Below are positions 26,320 through 36,049 of a stretch of 64,000 nt of DNA, piece by piece. Within the stretch, counting starts at the first letter, position 1; each line of letters begins with the position of its first letter. Under the pieces are notes generated by a model that was given only the letters and a program-made list of their open reading frames with translations, made no database searches and had not been told where the DNA came from. The stretch comes from Fodinibacter sp963695175. GTDB lineage: Bacteria; Actinomycetota; Actinomycetes; Actinomycetales; Dermatophilaceae. The stretch lies in assembly GCA_963695175.1 (NCBI GenBank), contig CAVOGG010000009.1, positions 624,229 through 688,228 on the forward strand, written 5' to 3'. The translations under genes were made by a program, and so were the position numbers.

Positions 26320-27179
26320 CGGCACTCCTGCCCGGCGCGCAGCGTGGCCAGGTTCGCGCGCATCACCTCGAGGTAGTCGTGCCCGGGTGAGACGTCGGTG
26401 ATGCCCTCGAGGGGGTCGAGCACCGCCACCCGGGCGCCGGCCTCGCGGGCGACCGTCTCGGCGAGCGCGGGGGAGACCAGGCTCTCGGAGTAGACCGTCG
26501 TGACGCCGGCGTCGCGCACGTGGGCGCTGAGGTCGCGCAGCGTCGCGGCGTCCGGCTCGACGTCGGGGCTCACCCCGGCGACCCCCTCCTGGTGCAGGTC
26601 GTAGCGCTGCGCGAGGTAGCCGAACGCCGCGTGACCGGTGACGAGCTCGCGGGTGCGGCACTGGGCCAGGCCGGTGCGGAACTCGGTGTCGAGCCCGTCG
26701 AGGTCCGCCACGAGCGCGACGGCGTTCGCCCGGTAGTCGGCGGCGTGGGCCGGGTCGAGTCGGGCGAAGTCCTCGCCCAGCGCCGTCGTGACGTCGGCGA
26801 GCCGGGTCGGGTCGAGCCAGAAGTGCGGGTCCTTCCCGTCGAGGCGAGCGGCGGGCGTGACGTCGACCGCGGCATCCGCGGCCTGCGTGCGCACGGCCTG
26901 GTCGACGGCCGGCTGGAAGCCCGCGAGGTAGACGACGGCCTCCGAGCGGGCCAGCGACCCGACGGCGCGCGGGGTCAGCTCGAGGTCGTGCGGCTCCACA
27001 CCGGGCCTGGTGAGCGAGGTGACCCGAACGTGCTCGCCGCCGACCCGCTCGGCCGCGAACTGCAACGGGTAGAAGGCGGCCGTGACCGGCATCCGGCCGT
27101 CGTCGTCACCGGCGTCGGCCGACGCGCACCCGGTCAGGAGCAGCGCCGCGCACGTCGCGAGCAGGACGAGCGGCTTCAT
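26316..27179 (-). CDS. znuA: Zinc ABC transporter substrate-binding lipoprotein
   Basis: 287 residues from ATG 27179; an in-frame ATG at 27194 inside the operator would add 5 residues. Signal segment PLVLLATCAALLLTGC ends in a lipobox. Metal-site histidines of the cluster A-I fold: GVEPHDLELTP, GKDPHFWLDP, TGHAAFGYLA and a final Asp/Glu region near YSESLVSP. Mature lipoprotein binds zinc outside the membrane and delivers it to ZnuBC. The Zur-like palindrome overlaps its start codon. Confidence 0.94.
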   Translation of the reverse strand: MKPLVLLATCAALLLTGCASADAGDDDGRMPVTAAFYPLQFAAERVGGEHVRVTSLTRPGVEPHDLELTPRAVGSLARSEAVVYLAGFQPAVDQAVRTQAADAAVDVTPAARLDGKDPHFWLDPTRLADVTTALGEDFARLDPAHAADYRANAVALVADLDGLDTEFRTGLAQCRTRELVTGHAAFGYLAQRYDLHQEGVAGVSPDVEPDAATLRDLSAHVRDAGVTTVYSESLVSPALAETVAREAGARVAVLDPLEGITDVSPGHDYLEVMRANLATLRAGQECR

Positions 27180-27215
27180 GACAACGATTCTCATTCAAAG
27201 TGAGAATCGTTGTCA
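27179..27215. promoter_or_regulatory. Zur-type operator at znuA start
   Basis: Perfect inverted repeat, arms TGACAACGATTCTCA and TGAGAATCGTTGTCA (15 bp) with a 7-base centre. The AT-rich GATTCTCA...TGAGAATC core resembles the TGAnAATnATTnTCA-type boxes of Zur/Fur regulators. It overlaps the last base of the znuA ATG on the other strand, so repressor binding would cover the translation start and presumably the transcription start. zur is the last gene of this operon. Confidence 0.88.
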
Positions 27216-27226
27216 AACGGCGGGGG

Positions 27227-27511
27227 TCAGCCGCGCGACGCCACCTGGGTGACGAGCACGGCGACCATGATCGCCACGACGGCCAGCCGCATCAGCCGTT
27301 CCGCCCCACTGAGGCGCGGCCAGGCCAGCGCCAGGATCCAGAGCAGCACCAGGATGACGACGACGAGGAGCAACCACCCCGGCGAGGGCAGCAGGATGCC
27401 GGCCAGGGCGAGGACGAGGATGCCGAGGAACGGCACGAACCGGGGCAGGCCGTTGAGGTAGGTCAGGGCCGGCAGGCTGGCGCGCTCGAAGGACTCACGG
27501 AGGGTGGACAC
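27227..27511 (-). CDS. Small membrane protein (DUF6703-like)
   Basis: 94 residues from GTG 27511; TAGACT lies 8 nt upstream, as in other leaderless genes here. After an amphipathic N-terminus (STLRESFERASLPALTYLNG) there are hydrophobic segments at about residues 25-42, 45-63 and 77-92. Conserved in actinobacteria near glyS; function unknown. It lies directly upstream of the znu operon in the same direction but is separated from it by the Zur operator. Confidence 0.75.
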   Translation of the reverse strand: MSTLRESFERASLPALTYLNGLPRFVPFLGILVLALAGILLPSPGWLLLVVVILVLLWILALAWPRLSGAERLMRLAVVAIMVAVLVTQVASRG

Positions 27512-27577
27512 GTGCAGGGAGTCTAGGGGGCATGGCCGGTTCGGCCGGACCGTCACCGCCCGGATAGCCTTGCGGGC

Positions 27578-28984
<1,407 letters not shown>

Positions 28985-28987
28985 CGG

Positions 28988-29635
28988 TCACCCCTCGGCC
29001 CCGTAGCGGCTCCAGACCTCCTCCGCCTCGTCGCCGCGGCCGGCCCGGTCCAGCGCGCGGGCGAGCGCGCCGGCGGCATCCACCCGGGTCGGCACGACGC
29101 CGGCGGCGTGCAGCTCGGCGATCGATGCCCGCAGCCGGGGCTCGGCCGCGTCGAGCCGGTCGTGGTCGGCGAGCATGATGCCCGCCTCGGCGCGCAGCAC
29201 GAGCTCGAAGTCGTGGCCCACCAGCGCCTCGGCCCGGGCCAGCCGCTCGACGGCGGCGTCGACCTCGCCGTGGCGGGCGAGCAGGTGGGCGCCCTGGCGC
29301 AGCACGTGCGGCTCGAGCACCTCGCCGTCGAACTCGTTCTCGCCCACCCCGGCCTCGTCGGCCAGTCGCTGACCGGCGGCGATGGCCGCGTCGAGCTCGG
29401 CGAGCCCGGAGTGCAGGTCGGCGGTGTCGGCCCGCAGGGCCGCCTGAGACCGCAGCGCCTCGACGTACAGGCCCACCGTGCGGGAGTCGCGGGCCGTGGC
29501 GAACGCGGTGCGCGCGCGCACCCACTGGCCCAGCGACAGCAGGGCGTTGCCGAGCGCCCACCCGACCGGCCCCACGAGGCCCGGCTGGCAGCTCGGTCGA
29601 CCTTTCGGGGCGCACCGGATCGTGACCCTGCCCAC
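28988..29635 (-). CDS. TPR-like hypothetical protein
   Basis: About 215 residues, helical and alanine-rich, with repeated pairs of helices (LLSLGQWVRARTAFATARD, LRQGAHLLARHGEVDAAVER, ALARALDRAGRGDEAEEVW) that look like tetratricopeptide repeats. The start is uncertain: GTG 29635 is taken because it is the first start with a purine-rich upstream stretch that does not enter the divergent sigma-factor gene. It converges with glyS, stops being 3 bp apart. Function unknown. Confidence 0.6.
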   Translation of the reverse strand: MGRVTIRCAPKGRPSCQPGLVGPVGWALGNALLSLGQWVRARTAFATARDSRTVGLYVEALRSQAALRADTADLHSGLAELDAAIAAGQRLADEAGVGENEFDGEVLEPHVLRQGAHLLARHGEVDAAVERLARAEALVGHDFELVLRAEAGIMLADHDRLDAAEPRLRASIAELHAAGVVPTRVDAAGALARALDRAGRGDEAEEVWSRYGAEG

Positions 29636-29700
29636 CTTCCGTCCGTCGGCCGGGGGCGAGACAGTGGGGGTACGTCGGCGGGCACGAGGAGGTGAGCCGG

Positions 29701-30234
29701 ATGGATGACGCGCGCGCGCCGCAGGCACCGTGGCCCGACGACGAGTTCGTCGACTACGCCCAGGCCCGCCAGCACACGCTGCTGCGGGCCGCCTACCTCG
29801 TCTGTGGGGACCTCCGGCTCGCCGAGGACCTGCTGCGCTCGGCCCTGGTGCGGCTCGCCCGGCAGTGGGACCGGGTGCGCGAGGAGCAGCCCGACCTGTT
29901 CGTGCGTCGCCAGCTGTACCGCGATGCGGTCACCTCGTGGCGCCACCGCCCACCCGACCAGGTCGCCGCCGCCCCGGAGTGGGAGGAGCCCGACGAACCG
30001 TGGGACGCCGAGGTGGTCGAGCATCGGCGCCAGGTGCTGCGGGCGTTGGGCGCCCTCACCCCGCGGCAGCGCGCCGTCGTCGTGCTGCGGTGGTTCGAGG
30101 AGCGCGACGAGCGCGATGTCGCCGACGTGCTCGGGTGCAGCGTCGGCACCGCACACGCCGAGGGCATCGAGGCGCTGGGCCGGCTGCGGGCCGCGCTGCC
30201 CCCTGCCGACCTCGGAACCGGGGGCCTGCGATGA
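29701..30234 (+). CDS. SigE-family ECF RNA polymerase sigma factor
   Basis: 177 residues from ATG with an upstream GGAGGTGA. Sigma region 2 (FVDYAQARQHTLLRAAYLV) and region 4 HTH (LGALTPRQRAVVVLRWFEER, DVADVLGCSVGTAHAEG) are visible. The DxVxYxxARxxxLxRxAYL start is that of the actinobacterial SigE-family extracytoplasmic function group. The following gene starts within its stop region (4-base ATGA overlap) and is the likely cognate regulator. Confidence 0.9.
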   Translation: MDDARAPQAPWPDDEFVDYAQARQHTLLRAAYLVCGDLRLAEDLLRSALVRLARQWDRVREEQPDLFVRRQLYRDAVTSWRHRPPDQVAAAPEWEEPDEPWDAEVVEHRRQVLRALGALTPRQRAVVVLRWFEERDERDVADVLGCSVGTAHAEGIEALGRLRAALPPADLGTGGLR

Positions 30235-31496
30235 GCGCCGACCTGCGCGAGCTGCTGGAGCTGGCCAGCGACGACGTCCCCGACCTCGACCTGGCGCCGG
30301 AGGCGTGGAAGGAGGCCCAGCGCCGCAACCGGATGGTCGTGCGACGCACGGTGCTCGGCGTCGGTGGGGTGGCGGCAGCCGGGGCGCTGGGCTTCGTGGT
30401 GCGGGAACGGAGCTCGGCGCCGGCCCCGGCACCGAGCGGCACGGTGAGGGCGACGGTGGCGGCGGACGGCCAGCTGCCGACCGCCCAGGTCGAGGGGGTC
30501 ACGGTCTACCTGGCGCCCGACCCGCCCGACGAGGCTTTCCTGCCGCGCTACCCGGATGCCGCGCGGCTGAAGATCCCGCGCCACCTCGGCCCGGCCGACC
30601 CCGCCATCCGCGCCGAGCTGGGCCCCGGTGGAGGAGTGACCGAGCCGCTGCGTGCGGCGTTCCTCGTCGTCGCGGAGGGGGGTGGCCACCACCTGGTGCT
30701 CTTCGCGCCGGACGCGCCGTTCCAGGTCGAGGTACCGGGATTGCGGGTCGACCAGGCGGCGGGGAACGGGGTGAACGCGGTGCTCGGCCCGCGGTCGATC
30801 TCCGATGACCGGCACAGGCTCGTACTCCCGCAGCCAGGACGAGTGGTGGTGCTCGACGTCCGAGACGGCACGGTCGTCACGATCGAGGTACCCGACCCCA
30901 CGCTGTTGATGGCCGGCTGGGCCCGCGATCGCACGACGGTGGTCGCTCGCGGGCGGTTCGACGGGTGGCTCATCGACTCCCGCACCCACGCGGTGCGCCC
31001 CGCGACCGGTGCGGTGAACCCGGACTGGGCCGACCTGGCCCAGGGGGACCGAGAGCCTGCACAGCTGCGCACGTTCTCGGGGTCCGGGGAGCTCACCGGC
31101 GGCCGGGCACTGCTCGGAGCGGCAGTCGTCCCTGACACCGCGTCGGTGTCGAACACCGAGGGCTGGGTGGCCGGGGGCGTATTCCTGCCCGGTGCCTACC
31201 AGAGCGCGATCGGCCGGTCGCAGGGGCTGGTTGCCGTGCACTCCGACCTGCCACCGACCCCACGGGTGCTCGCGGCGACACCCGGGCCACTCGTGCCGGC
31301 GGGTGCCTACCGGGCGCTGACGTGGGCGCCTCGAGACGTGGTGCTGTTCGAGTCGCGTTCGGAGAGAGCAGGTTTCCAAGGACTCGTGCGACGGGTGCTG
31401 GCGTGGGACGTCAACGAGGGGGTGCTCTACCAGGTCGCCGACGTCGACCGGGCGGCTACCACGCCGGGTGAGTTCTCCGGCACCTACGCGCTCTGA
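30231..31496 (+). CDS. Membrane-anchored protein coupled to ECF sigma factor
   Basis: 421 residues. A short cytoplasmic N-terminus (DLRELLELASDDVPDLDLAP, like the anti-sigma N-terminus partner of SigE-family genes) is followed by one transmembrane helix (VLGVGGVAAAGALGFVV, residues 42-58) and a large extracytoplasmic region predicted to be beta-rich (DGTVVTIEVPDPTL, GWLIDSRTHAV). No zinc-binding HxxxCxxC of the ZAS anti-sigma domain is present. Translational coupling to the sigma factor suggests an anti-sigma or sensing role, which is inference only. Confidence 0.7.
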   Translation: MSADLRELLELASDDVPDLDLAPEAWKEAQRRNRMVVRRTVLGVGGVAAAGALGFVVRERSSAPAPAPSGTVRATVAADGQLPTAQVEGVTVYLAPDPPDEAFLPRYPDAARLKIPRHLGPADPAIRAELGPGGGVTEPLRAAFLVVAEGGGHHLVLFAPDAPFQVEVPGLRVDQAAGNGVNAVLGPRSISDDRHRLVLPQPGRVVVLDVRDGTVVTIEVPDPTLLMAGWARDRTTVVARGRFDGWLIDSRTHAVRPATGAVNPDWADLAQGDREPAQLRTFSGSGELTGGRALLGAAVVPDTASVSNTEGWVAGGVFLPGAYQSAIGRSQGLVAVHSDLPPTPRVLAATPGPLVPAGAYRALTWAPRDVVLFESRSERAGFQGLVRRVLAWDVNEGVLYQVADVDRAATTPGEFSGTYAL

Positions 31497-32317
31497 TCGC
31501 CGGTCGCGACGGGGCGCGTCGGGTCCTCGATCCACTCGCTCCACGACCCGACGTAGGGGATGGCGTCGATGCCGGCCGTGTGCAGCGCCAGGGCGAGCTG
31601 GGCCGCCGTGACGCCGGAGCCGCACGACGTGCCGACGGGGGTGTCGCGGTGCACCCCGACGGCGGCGGCCCTGCGCCGCACCTCGTCGGGCGGCAGGAAG
31701 CGGCCGTCCACGGCGAGCAGGTCGGTCATCGGGAGGTTCACCGAGCCGGGCACGTGGCCGGCAACCCGGTCGATGGGCTCGGTCTCGCCGCGATAGCGCT
31801 CGGCGGCGCGGGCGTCGAGCAGCACACCCTGCCGAGCCATCTCGGCCGCGGCGCCGGCGTCGAGCACGGGCACCGAGCCCGGGCGCACGGTGATGTCGCC
31901 GGGGGTGGGCGTCGGCACCTCGCCGGTGACCGGCTGGCCGGCGGCGCGCCAGGCCGCCAGGCCGCCGTCGAGCACCCGCACCTGGGGGTGGCCGGCCCAG
32001 CGCAGCACCCACCAGGCGCGGCCCGAGGCGAGCGACGTCGCCTGGTCGTAGACCACGACCTCGTCGTCGTCACCGACCCCGCACGCCCGCAGCGCCCGCT
32101 CCAGGACGTCGGGCTCCGGCAGCGGATGCCGGCCGCGCACCCCCGGCGGGCCGGCGAGGGCCGCGTCGAGGTCGAGGTGCGGCGCCCCGGGGAGGTGCGC
32201 CGCCGCATACAGCTCGGGGCCGGGGGTGCCGCGCAGGTTGTACTGCACGTCGATCACCGTGACCTCGCCGCGGGTGAGGAGGGTGGCGAGCTCGTCGGGG
32301 GTGACCAGGGCGCTCAT
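31484..32317 (-). CDS. sseA: Thiosulfate/3-mercaptopyruvate sulfurtransferase
   Basis: 277 residues in two rhodanese domains. The N-terminal one is inactive-like (VTVIDVQYNLRGTPG; VVVYDQATSLASGRAWW, no Cys) and the C-terminal one has the active-site loop GTSCGSGVTA with the catalytic Cys near residue 237. The CGSGVTA loop favours the mercaptopyruvate sulfurtransferase type. It converges with the preceding gene with a 13-bp overlap of the 3' ends and is divergent from the alpha/beta hydrolase. Confidence 0.92.
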   Translation of the reverse strand: MSALVTPDELATLLTRGEVTVIDVQYNLRGTPGPELYAAAHLPGAPHLDLDAALAGPPGVRGRHPLPEPDVLERALRACGVGDDDEVVVYDQATSLASGRAWWVLRWAGHPQVRVLDGGLAAWRAAGQPVTGEVPTPTPGDITVRPGSVPVLDAGAAAEMARQGVLLDARAAERYRGETEPIDRVAGHVPGSVNLPMTDLLAVDGRFLPPDEVRRRAAAVGVHRDTPVGTSCGSGVTAAQLALALHTAGIDAIPYVGSWSEWIEDPTRPVATGDQSA

Positions 32318-32366
32318 CGGACCATCCAACCACCGGGCCGGAGGCGCCCTGGTGGAGGATGTCGGC

Positions 32367-33107
32367 GTGGCAGCACCGGTGCGTCTCGTCCTCCTCCACG
32401 GCTCGCAGCTCAGCGGCGCGCAGTGGTCGCGGTACGGGGCCCTGCTCGGGCCCGACGTCGACCTGGTCGTGCCCGACCTGCCCGCGCACGGCATCCGGCG
32501 TGGTGAGGAGTTCACCTGGGAGGGCGCGCTCGCGGTGATCACCGAGGCCGTCGAGGGCGGGGATGCCGAGGTGCCGGTGGTGCTCGCGGGGCACAGCCTG
32601 GGTGGCTACCTCGCCATGGCGTGGGCCTCGGAGCACCCGCACCGGCTCGCCGGGTTGGCGCTGCTGGGGGCGTCAGCGGTGCCGGCGGGGCCCGGCGCGG
32701 CGCTGTACCGGGCGATCGCGCGGGTCGAGTCCCGGCTCGGGGTCGACCGGATGTCGCAGGCCCTGGACCGGCAGTTCGACGCGCTGCTCCCCGACGAGCT
32801 CGCGGCGGTGATCAAGGAGGCGGGCTACGGCTTCGACGGCATCCCGGCGGCGTGGGCCGGCGTCATGGGGCTGTGCCGACCCGAGATGCTGGCCGAGGTG
32901 ACCGCACCGGTGCTGCTCGTCAACGGCCAGCTCGACCAGCTGCGGGTCGACGCACGCCGGTTCGCCCGGGCGGCCCGCTCGGCCCGCTGGGTGCACGTGG
33001 TCACCGTGCCCCGGGGGCTGCACGTGTTCCCCCTGACCCACCCGAACGAGACCGCGGCCGCGCTCTGGGAGCTGCTCACCGCAGCGCGTGCTCCGGCGGG
33101 ATCATGA
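32367..33107 (+). CDS. Alpha/beta hydrolase
   Basis: 246 residues from GTG. LLHGSQLSGAQW near residue 10 (oxyanion region), nucleophile elbow AGHSLGGYLAM near 76, the acid in LVNGQLDQLRVD near 195 and the catalytic His in RGLHVFPLTHP near 222. Substrate unknown. The 3' end overlaps the convergent metallo-hydrolase gene by 32 bp. Confidence 0.87.
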   Translation: MAAPVRLVLLHGSQLSGAQWSRYGALLGPDVDLVVPDLPAHGIRRGEEFTWEGALAVITEAVEGGDAEVPVVLAGHSLGGYLAMAWASEHPHRLAGLALLGASAVPAGPGAALYRAIARVESRLGVDRMSQALDRQFDALLPDELAAVIKEAGYGFDGIPAAWAGVMGLCRPEMLAEVTAPVLLVNGQLDQLRVDARRFARAARSARWVHVVTVPRGLHVFPLTHPNETAAALWELLTAARAPAGS

Positions 33108-33888
33108 CCGCGCCACCGACCGGCGGCACGTGCGCCGTGGCGTCGCTCCAGTCGGGCAGCACCTCGACGAACCGGTGACCGGGGTCGGTGGTCCACTGCA
33201 GGCGTGAGGTGGGCCAGCCCGAAGGGTGCAGGGTGCCGTAGTGGATCGGCACGACGTGCCGGGCCTGCGAGCGCGCGCTGGCGTCGGCGGCCTCGACCGG
33301 GCCCATGTGCCCGGGGGACAGCCGCGGACCCCACCCGCCGACGGGCAGCAGGGCGAGGTCGACCGGGGCACCGGCCAGCTCGGGGAGCAGCGCCATGTCC
33401 GGGTGCAGCGAGGTGTCCCCGGCGAACCACACGACGACGCCGCCGCCGCGCAGCAGCATCCCGGTGGCGCCGTTGGGGCGGTGCGGCATCGGCCGGGCCT
33501 CGTGGTCGGCGCGCACGAGCAGCACCTCGACGCCGGGGGAGAGGGGGTGCCAGGTGTCGGCGGACGCGTCGGCCGGCACCAGGTCGTGCTTGTCGAGCCA
33601 CGGGAGGTTGGCGGGGTCGGTGACGATCGGCACGTGGCCGACGCGGCGCAGCGAGGGCAGGTCGGCGTGGTCGTGGTGCAGGTGGCTGAGCAGCACGACG
33701 TCGACGTCCTCCACGTGGTGCTGCACGGGCAGGTCGCGGCGCCGGCGGAGCGGGCCCAGCCGGCGGCGAAGGAGGGGGTCGGTGAGGACGCGCAGGCCGC
33801 CCAGCTCGAGCAGCACCGTCGAGTGACCGACCCAGGTGGCGCGCACGCCAGTGGGGCTCGACGGGCCTCCCGACGGCTGCAGTGCCAC
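33076..33888 (-). CDS. UlaG-like MBL-fold metallo-hydrolase
   Basis: 270 residues from GTG 33888; TAGCGT lies 6 nt upstream, a leaderless signature. Metal motif SHLHHDHAD near residue 68, a second His in MPHRPNGATG, GDTSLHPDMALL near 157 and the final His in VVPIHYGTLHPSGW near 217. This is the UlaG/N-acylphosphatidylethanolamine phospholipase D-like branch of metallo-beta-lactamase fold proteins. Substrate unknown. Confidence 0.88.
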   Translation of the reverse strand: MALQPSGGPSSPTGVRATWVGHSTVLLELGGLRVLTDPLLRRRLGPLRRRRDLPVQHHVEDVDVVLLSHLHHDHADLPSLRRVGHVPIVTDPANLPWLDKHDLVPADASADTWHPLSPGVEVLLVRADHEARPMPHRPNGATGMLLRGGGVVVWFAGDTSLHPDMALLPELAGAPVDLALLPVGGWGPRLSPGHMGPVEAADASARSQARHVVPIHYGTLHPSGWPTSRLQWTTDPGHRFVEVLPDWSDATAHVPPVGGAVMIPPEHALR

Positions 33889-33921
33889 ACCACCACGCTA
33901 CTCGGGGGAGAATGGGTCATC

Positions 33922-35142
33922 ATGTCCGCCCCTGCCGCCCTCGCCCCTGCCCCCACCCCGGTGCTGCCGCCGCTGCACATCGGTCGCCACGTCGTCGAGT
34001 CGCCCGTCGTGCTCGCGCCGATGGCCGGCATCACCAACCGGGCCTTTCGGCGGCTCTGTCGCGAGTACGGCACAGCCGGTCTCGAGGCCGGTGGCGCGTC
34101 CGGGGCGACGAGCCTGTACGTGTCCGAGATGGTGACCACCCGGGCGCTGGTCGAGCGCACCCCGGAGACGATGCGGCTCATCTCGCACGACCCCGACGAG
34201 AACCCGCGCTCGGTGCAGCTGTACTCCGTCGACCCGGTCACGGCCGGGCTGGCGGCCCGGATGCTCGTGACCGAGGACCGCGCCGACCACATCGACCTCA
34301 ACTTCGGCTGCCCGGTGCCGAAGGTCACCCGCAAGGGCGGCGGCGCCGCGCTGCCGTGGAAGACCGACCTGTTCCGCGGCATCGTCGCGGCGGTCGTGCG
34401 CGAGGCCGCGCCGTCCGGCGTGCCGGTCACCGTGAAGATGCGGGTCGGCATCGACGCCGACCACGTGACCTTCCTGGATGCCGGCCGGATCGCCGAGGGT
34501 GAGGGCGCGGCAGCGGTCGCGCTGCACGCGCGCACGGCGGCGCAGGCGTACTCGGGCCAGGCCGACTGGTCGGCGATCGCCCGGCTCAAGGAGGCCGTCA
34601 CGACGATCCCGGTGCTCGGCAACGGCGACATCTGGTCGGCCGAGGACGCCCTGGAGATGGTGCGCGCGACCGGCTGCGACGGGGTCGTCGTCGGGCGCGG
34701 CTGCCTCGGGCGGCCCTGGCTGTTCACGGACCTCGCGGCCGCGTTCGCCGGCTCCTCCGCACGGGTGCAGCCGGGGCTTCGCGAGGTGACGGCCACCCTG
34801 CGGCGGCACGCGGGGTACCTCGTCGACTTCTACGACGGCGACGAGGGGCGCGCCTGTCGCGACATCCGCAAGCACATCGCCTGGTACCTCAAGGGCTTCC
34901 CCGCCGGGTCGACGGTGCGCAACCAGCTGGCGCTGGTCGACGGGCTGCAGGCGCTCGACGACCTGATCGGCACGATGGACCTCGACGCCCCGTGGCCCGG
35001 CGAGGCGGCCGAGGGGCAGCGCGGCCGGGCCGGCTCACCGCGGGTGGTGGCCCTGCCCGAGAACTGGCTGCGCTCCCGCGAGCTCGATGCGGCCCAGCGC
35101 GCCCAGGTCGCCCAGGCCGAGCTCAGCGTCTCCGGCGGCTGA
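33922..35142 (+). CDS. dusB: tRNA-dihydrouridine synthase
   Basis: 406 residues, FMN-dependent reduction of uridine in tRNA. APMAGITNRAFRRLC near residue 33, LNFGCPVPKVTRKGGGAAL near 131 with the catalytic Cys, VTVKMRVGID, ALHARTAAQAYSGQADWS near 203 and GNGDIWSAEDA near 234. The C-terminal extension (RDIRKHIAWYLKGFP) is the RNA-binding helical domain. ATG 33922 is preferred over the longer open frame upstream. A 40-bp palindrome lies 20 bp after the stop. Confidence 0.94.
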   Translation: MSAPAALAPAPTPVLPPLHIGRHVVESPVVLAPMAGITNRAFRRLCREYGTAGLEAGGASGATSLYVSEMVTTRALVERTPETMRLISHDPDENPRSVQLYSVDPVTAGLAARMLVTEDRADHIDLNFGCPVPKVTRKGGGAALPWKTDLFRGIVAAVVREAAPSGVPVTVKMRVGIDADHVTFLDAGRIAEGEGAAAVALHARTAAQAYSGQADWSAIARLKEAVTTIPVLGNGDIWSAEDALEMVRATGCDGVVVGRGCLGRPWLFTDLAAAFAGSSARVQPGLREVTATLRRHAGYLVDFYDGDEGRACRDIRKHIAWYLKGFPAGSTVRNQLALVDGLQALDDLIGTMDLDAPWPGEAAEGQRGRAGSPRVVALPENWLRSRELDAAQRAQVAQAELSVSGG

Positions 35143-35162
35143 CCCGAGGGCCCGGCGTGACA

Positions 35163-35202
35163 GGTCGGAGAAATCGGCGTCATGGCACCGATTTTCCCGA
35201 CC
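35163..35202. repeat. 40-bp palindrome downstream of dusB
   Basis: Arms beginning GGTCGG...AAATCGG and ending CCGATTT...CCGACC pair over about 19 positions, with two mismatches and two G-T pairs; centre CATG. No T-run follows, so it may be a factor-assisted terminator for dusB, a REP-like intergenic repeat, or an operator for a gene remnant further right. Confidence 0.55.
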
Positions 35203-35273
35203 CTTGTGGCGAGCCCTCCCAGGGCTGTGGATGACGGCCCGGTGCCGGCCCACGTTTCGGGCACCCTCAGGGC

Positions 35274-35660
35274 ATGGACCTCGACGCCATCATCCGGTCG
35301 CAGCACGGCGTGTGCTCGACTGGGAAGGGCGGGGCGCACGCCGAGGCCCTGCGCGGACGGGACGGGTGCGCCCTGAGCCTTCGGGCCGCGGAGTACCTGC
35401 ACGGAGTCGCGCCAACAGCGCCGGCCAGACGGTGCTCGACCTGGCCGACGTCGCCGGTGTCGAGTGGCGAGAGGCCGTCGCCGTCGCCGTCGCAGCCCGC
35501 TGGGTGCAGGAGCGTCGTACCACCGCCGAATCGCTCGCGGAGGCACTCGAAGGGCGAGCGAGACACCGGCACCGGCCCATCCTGCGGGTGGCGCTGGGCG
35601 TGGTGGCCGAGGGCGCGGAGAGCAAGGTCGCGCCGTCCCAGCGGCGGCTGTCGGAGGGGG
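35274..35660 (+). pseudogene. Remnant of AbiEi-like/DUF559-type gene
   Basis: The first residues MDLDAIIRSQHGV are the characteristic beginning of actinobacterial type IV TA (AbiEi-type antitoxin domain)/DUF559 proteins. The middle is missing or scrambled, and a later piece in another frame (LADVAGVEWREAVAVAVAAR, then AESLAEALEGRARHRHRPIL) matches the central part of such proteins. No C-terminal nuclease-like domain remains. Best read as a deleted, frameshifted relic; the family assignment rests on these two short segments. Confidence 0.6.
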
Positions 35661-35676
35661 GCGCTAGAACTGGGGG

Positions 35677-36027
35677 ATGGCCGAGCCGACCGTTCACCAG
35701 GGGTCCGTCGCCCCGCTGCGCCCCGGCGACCTGAAGTTCGCTCCGGGGCAGTCCCCGCCGAGGCGCCTGCGCTGCCGGCTGCTCGCCGTCGACATGCGGC
35801 GCACCCAGCAGGGGCAGTCCTGGGCCTGGCTCGACCTGTCGTGGCGGGGTCGCACCATCCGCGGAGCGGTCTTCCCACGACAGTGGCGGGCCCTTCGCGC
35901 CGTGGCCGCCCTCGAGGTCGGGCAGCCCTACGTCGTGATCGGGTCGATCGCCTTCCACGAGGGCACCCCGACGCTGAACATCCTCGAGGTCCGCGACCCG
36001 GTGCTGCAGCTCGTCCTGGACGCCTGA
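35677..36027 (+). CDS. Conserved hypothetical protein, possible OB-like fold
   Basis: 116 residues. TAGAAC at 35665-35670 lies 6 nt before the ATG, the leaderless pattern. Alternating beta-strand-like segments (RRLRCRLLAVDMRR, SWAWLDLSWRGRTIRGAVFP, QPYVVIGSIAFHEGTPTLNI) suggest a small five-stranded barrel. The RGAVFPRQW and LEVGQPYVVIG pattern recalls OB-fold nucleic-acid-binding domains, but this is inference. No known function. Confidence 0.65.
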   Translation: MAEPTVHQGSVAPLRPGDLKFAPGQSPPRRLRCRLLAVDMRRTQQGQSWAWLDLSWRGRTIRGAVFPRQWRALRAVAALEVGQPYVVIGSIAFHEGTPTLNILEVRDPVLQLVLDA

Positions 36028-36049
36028 GCCGTGCAGGCACCCGGCCCCG

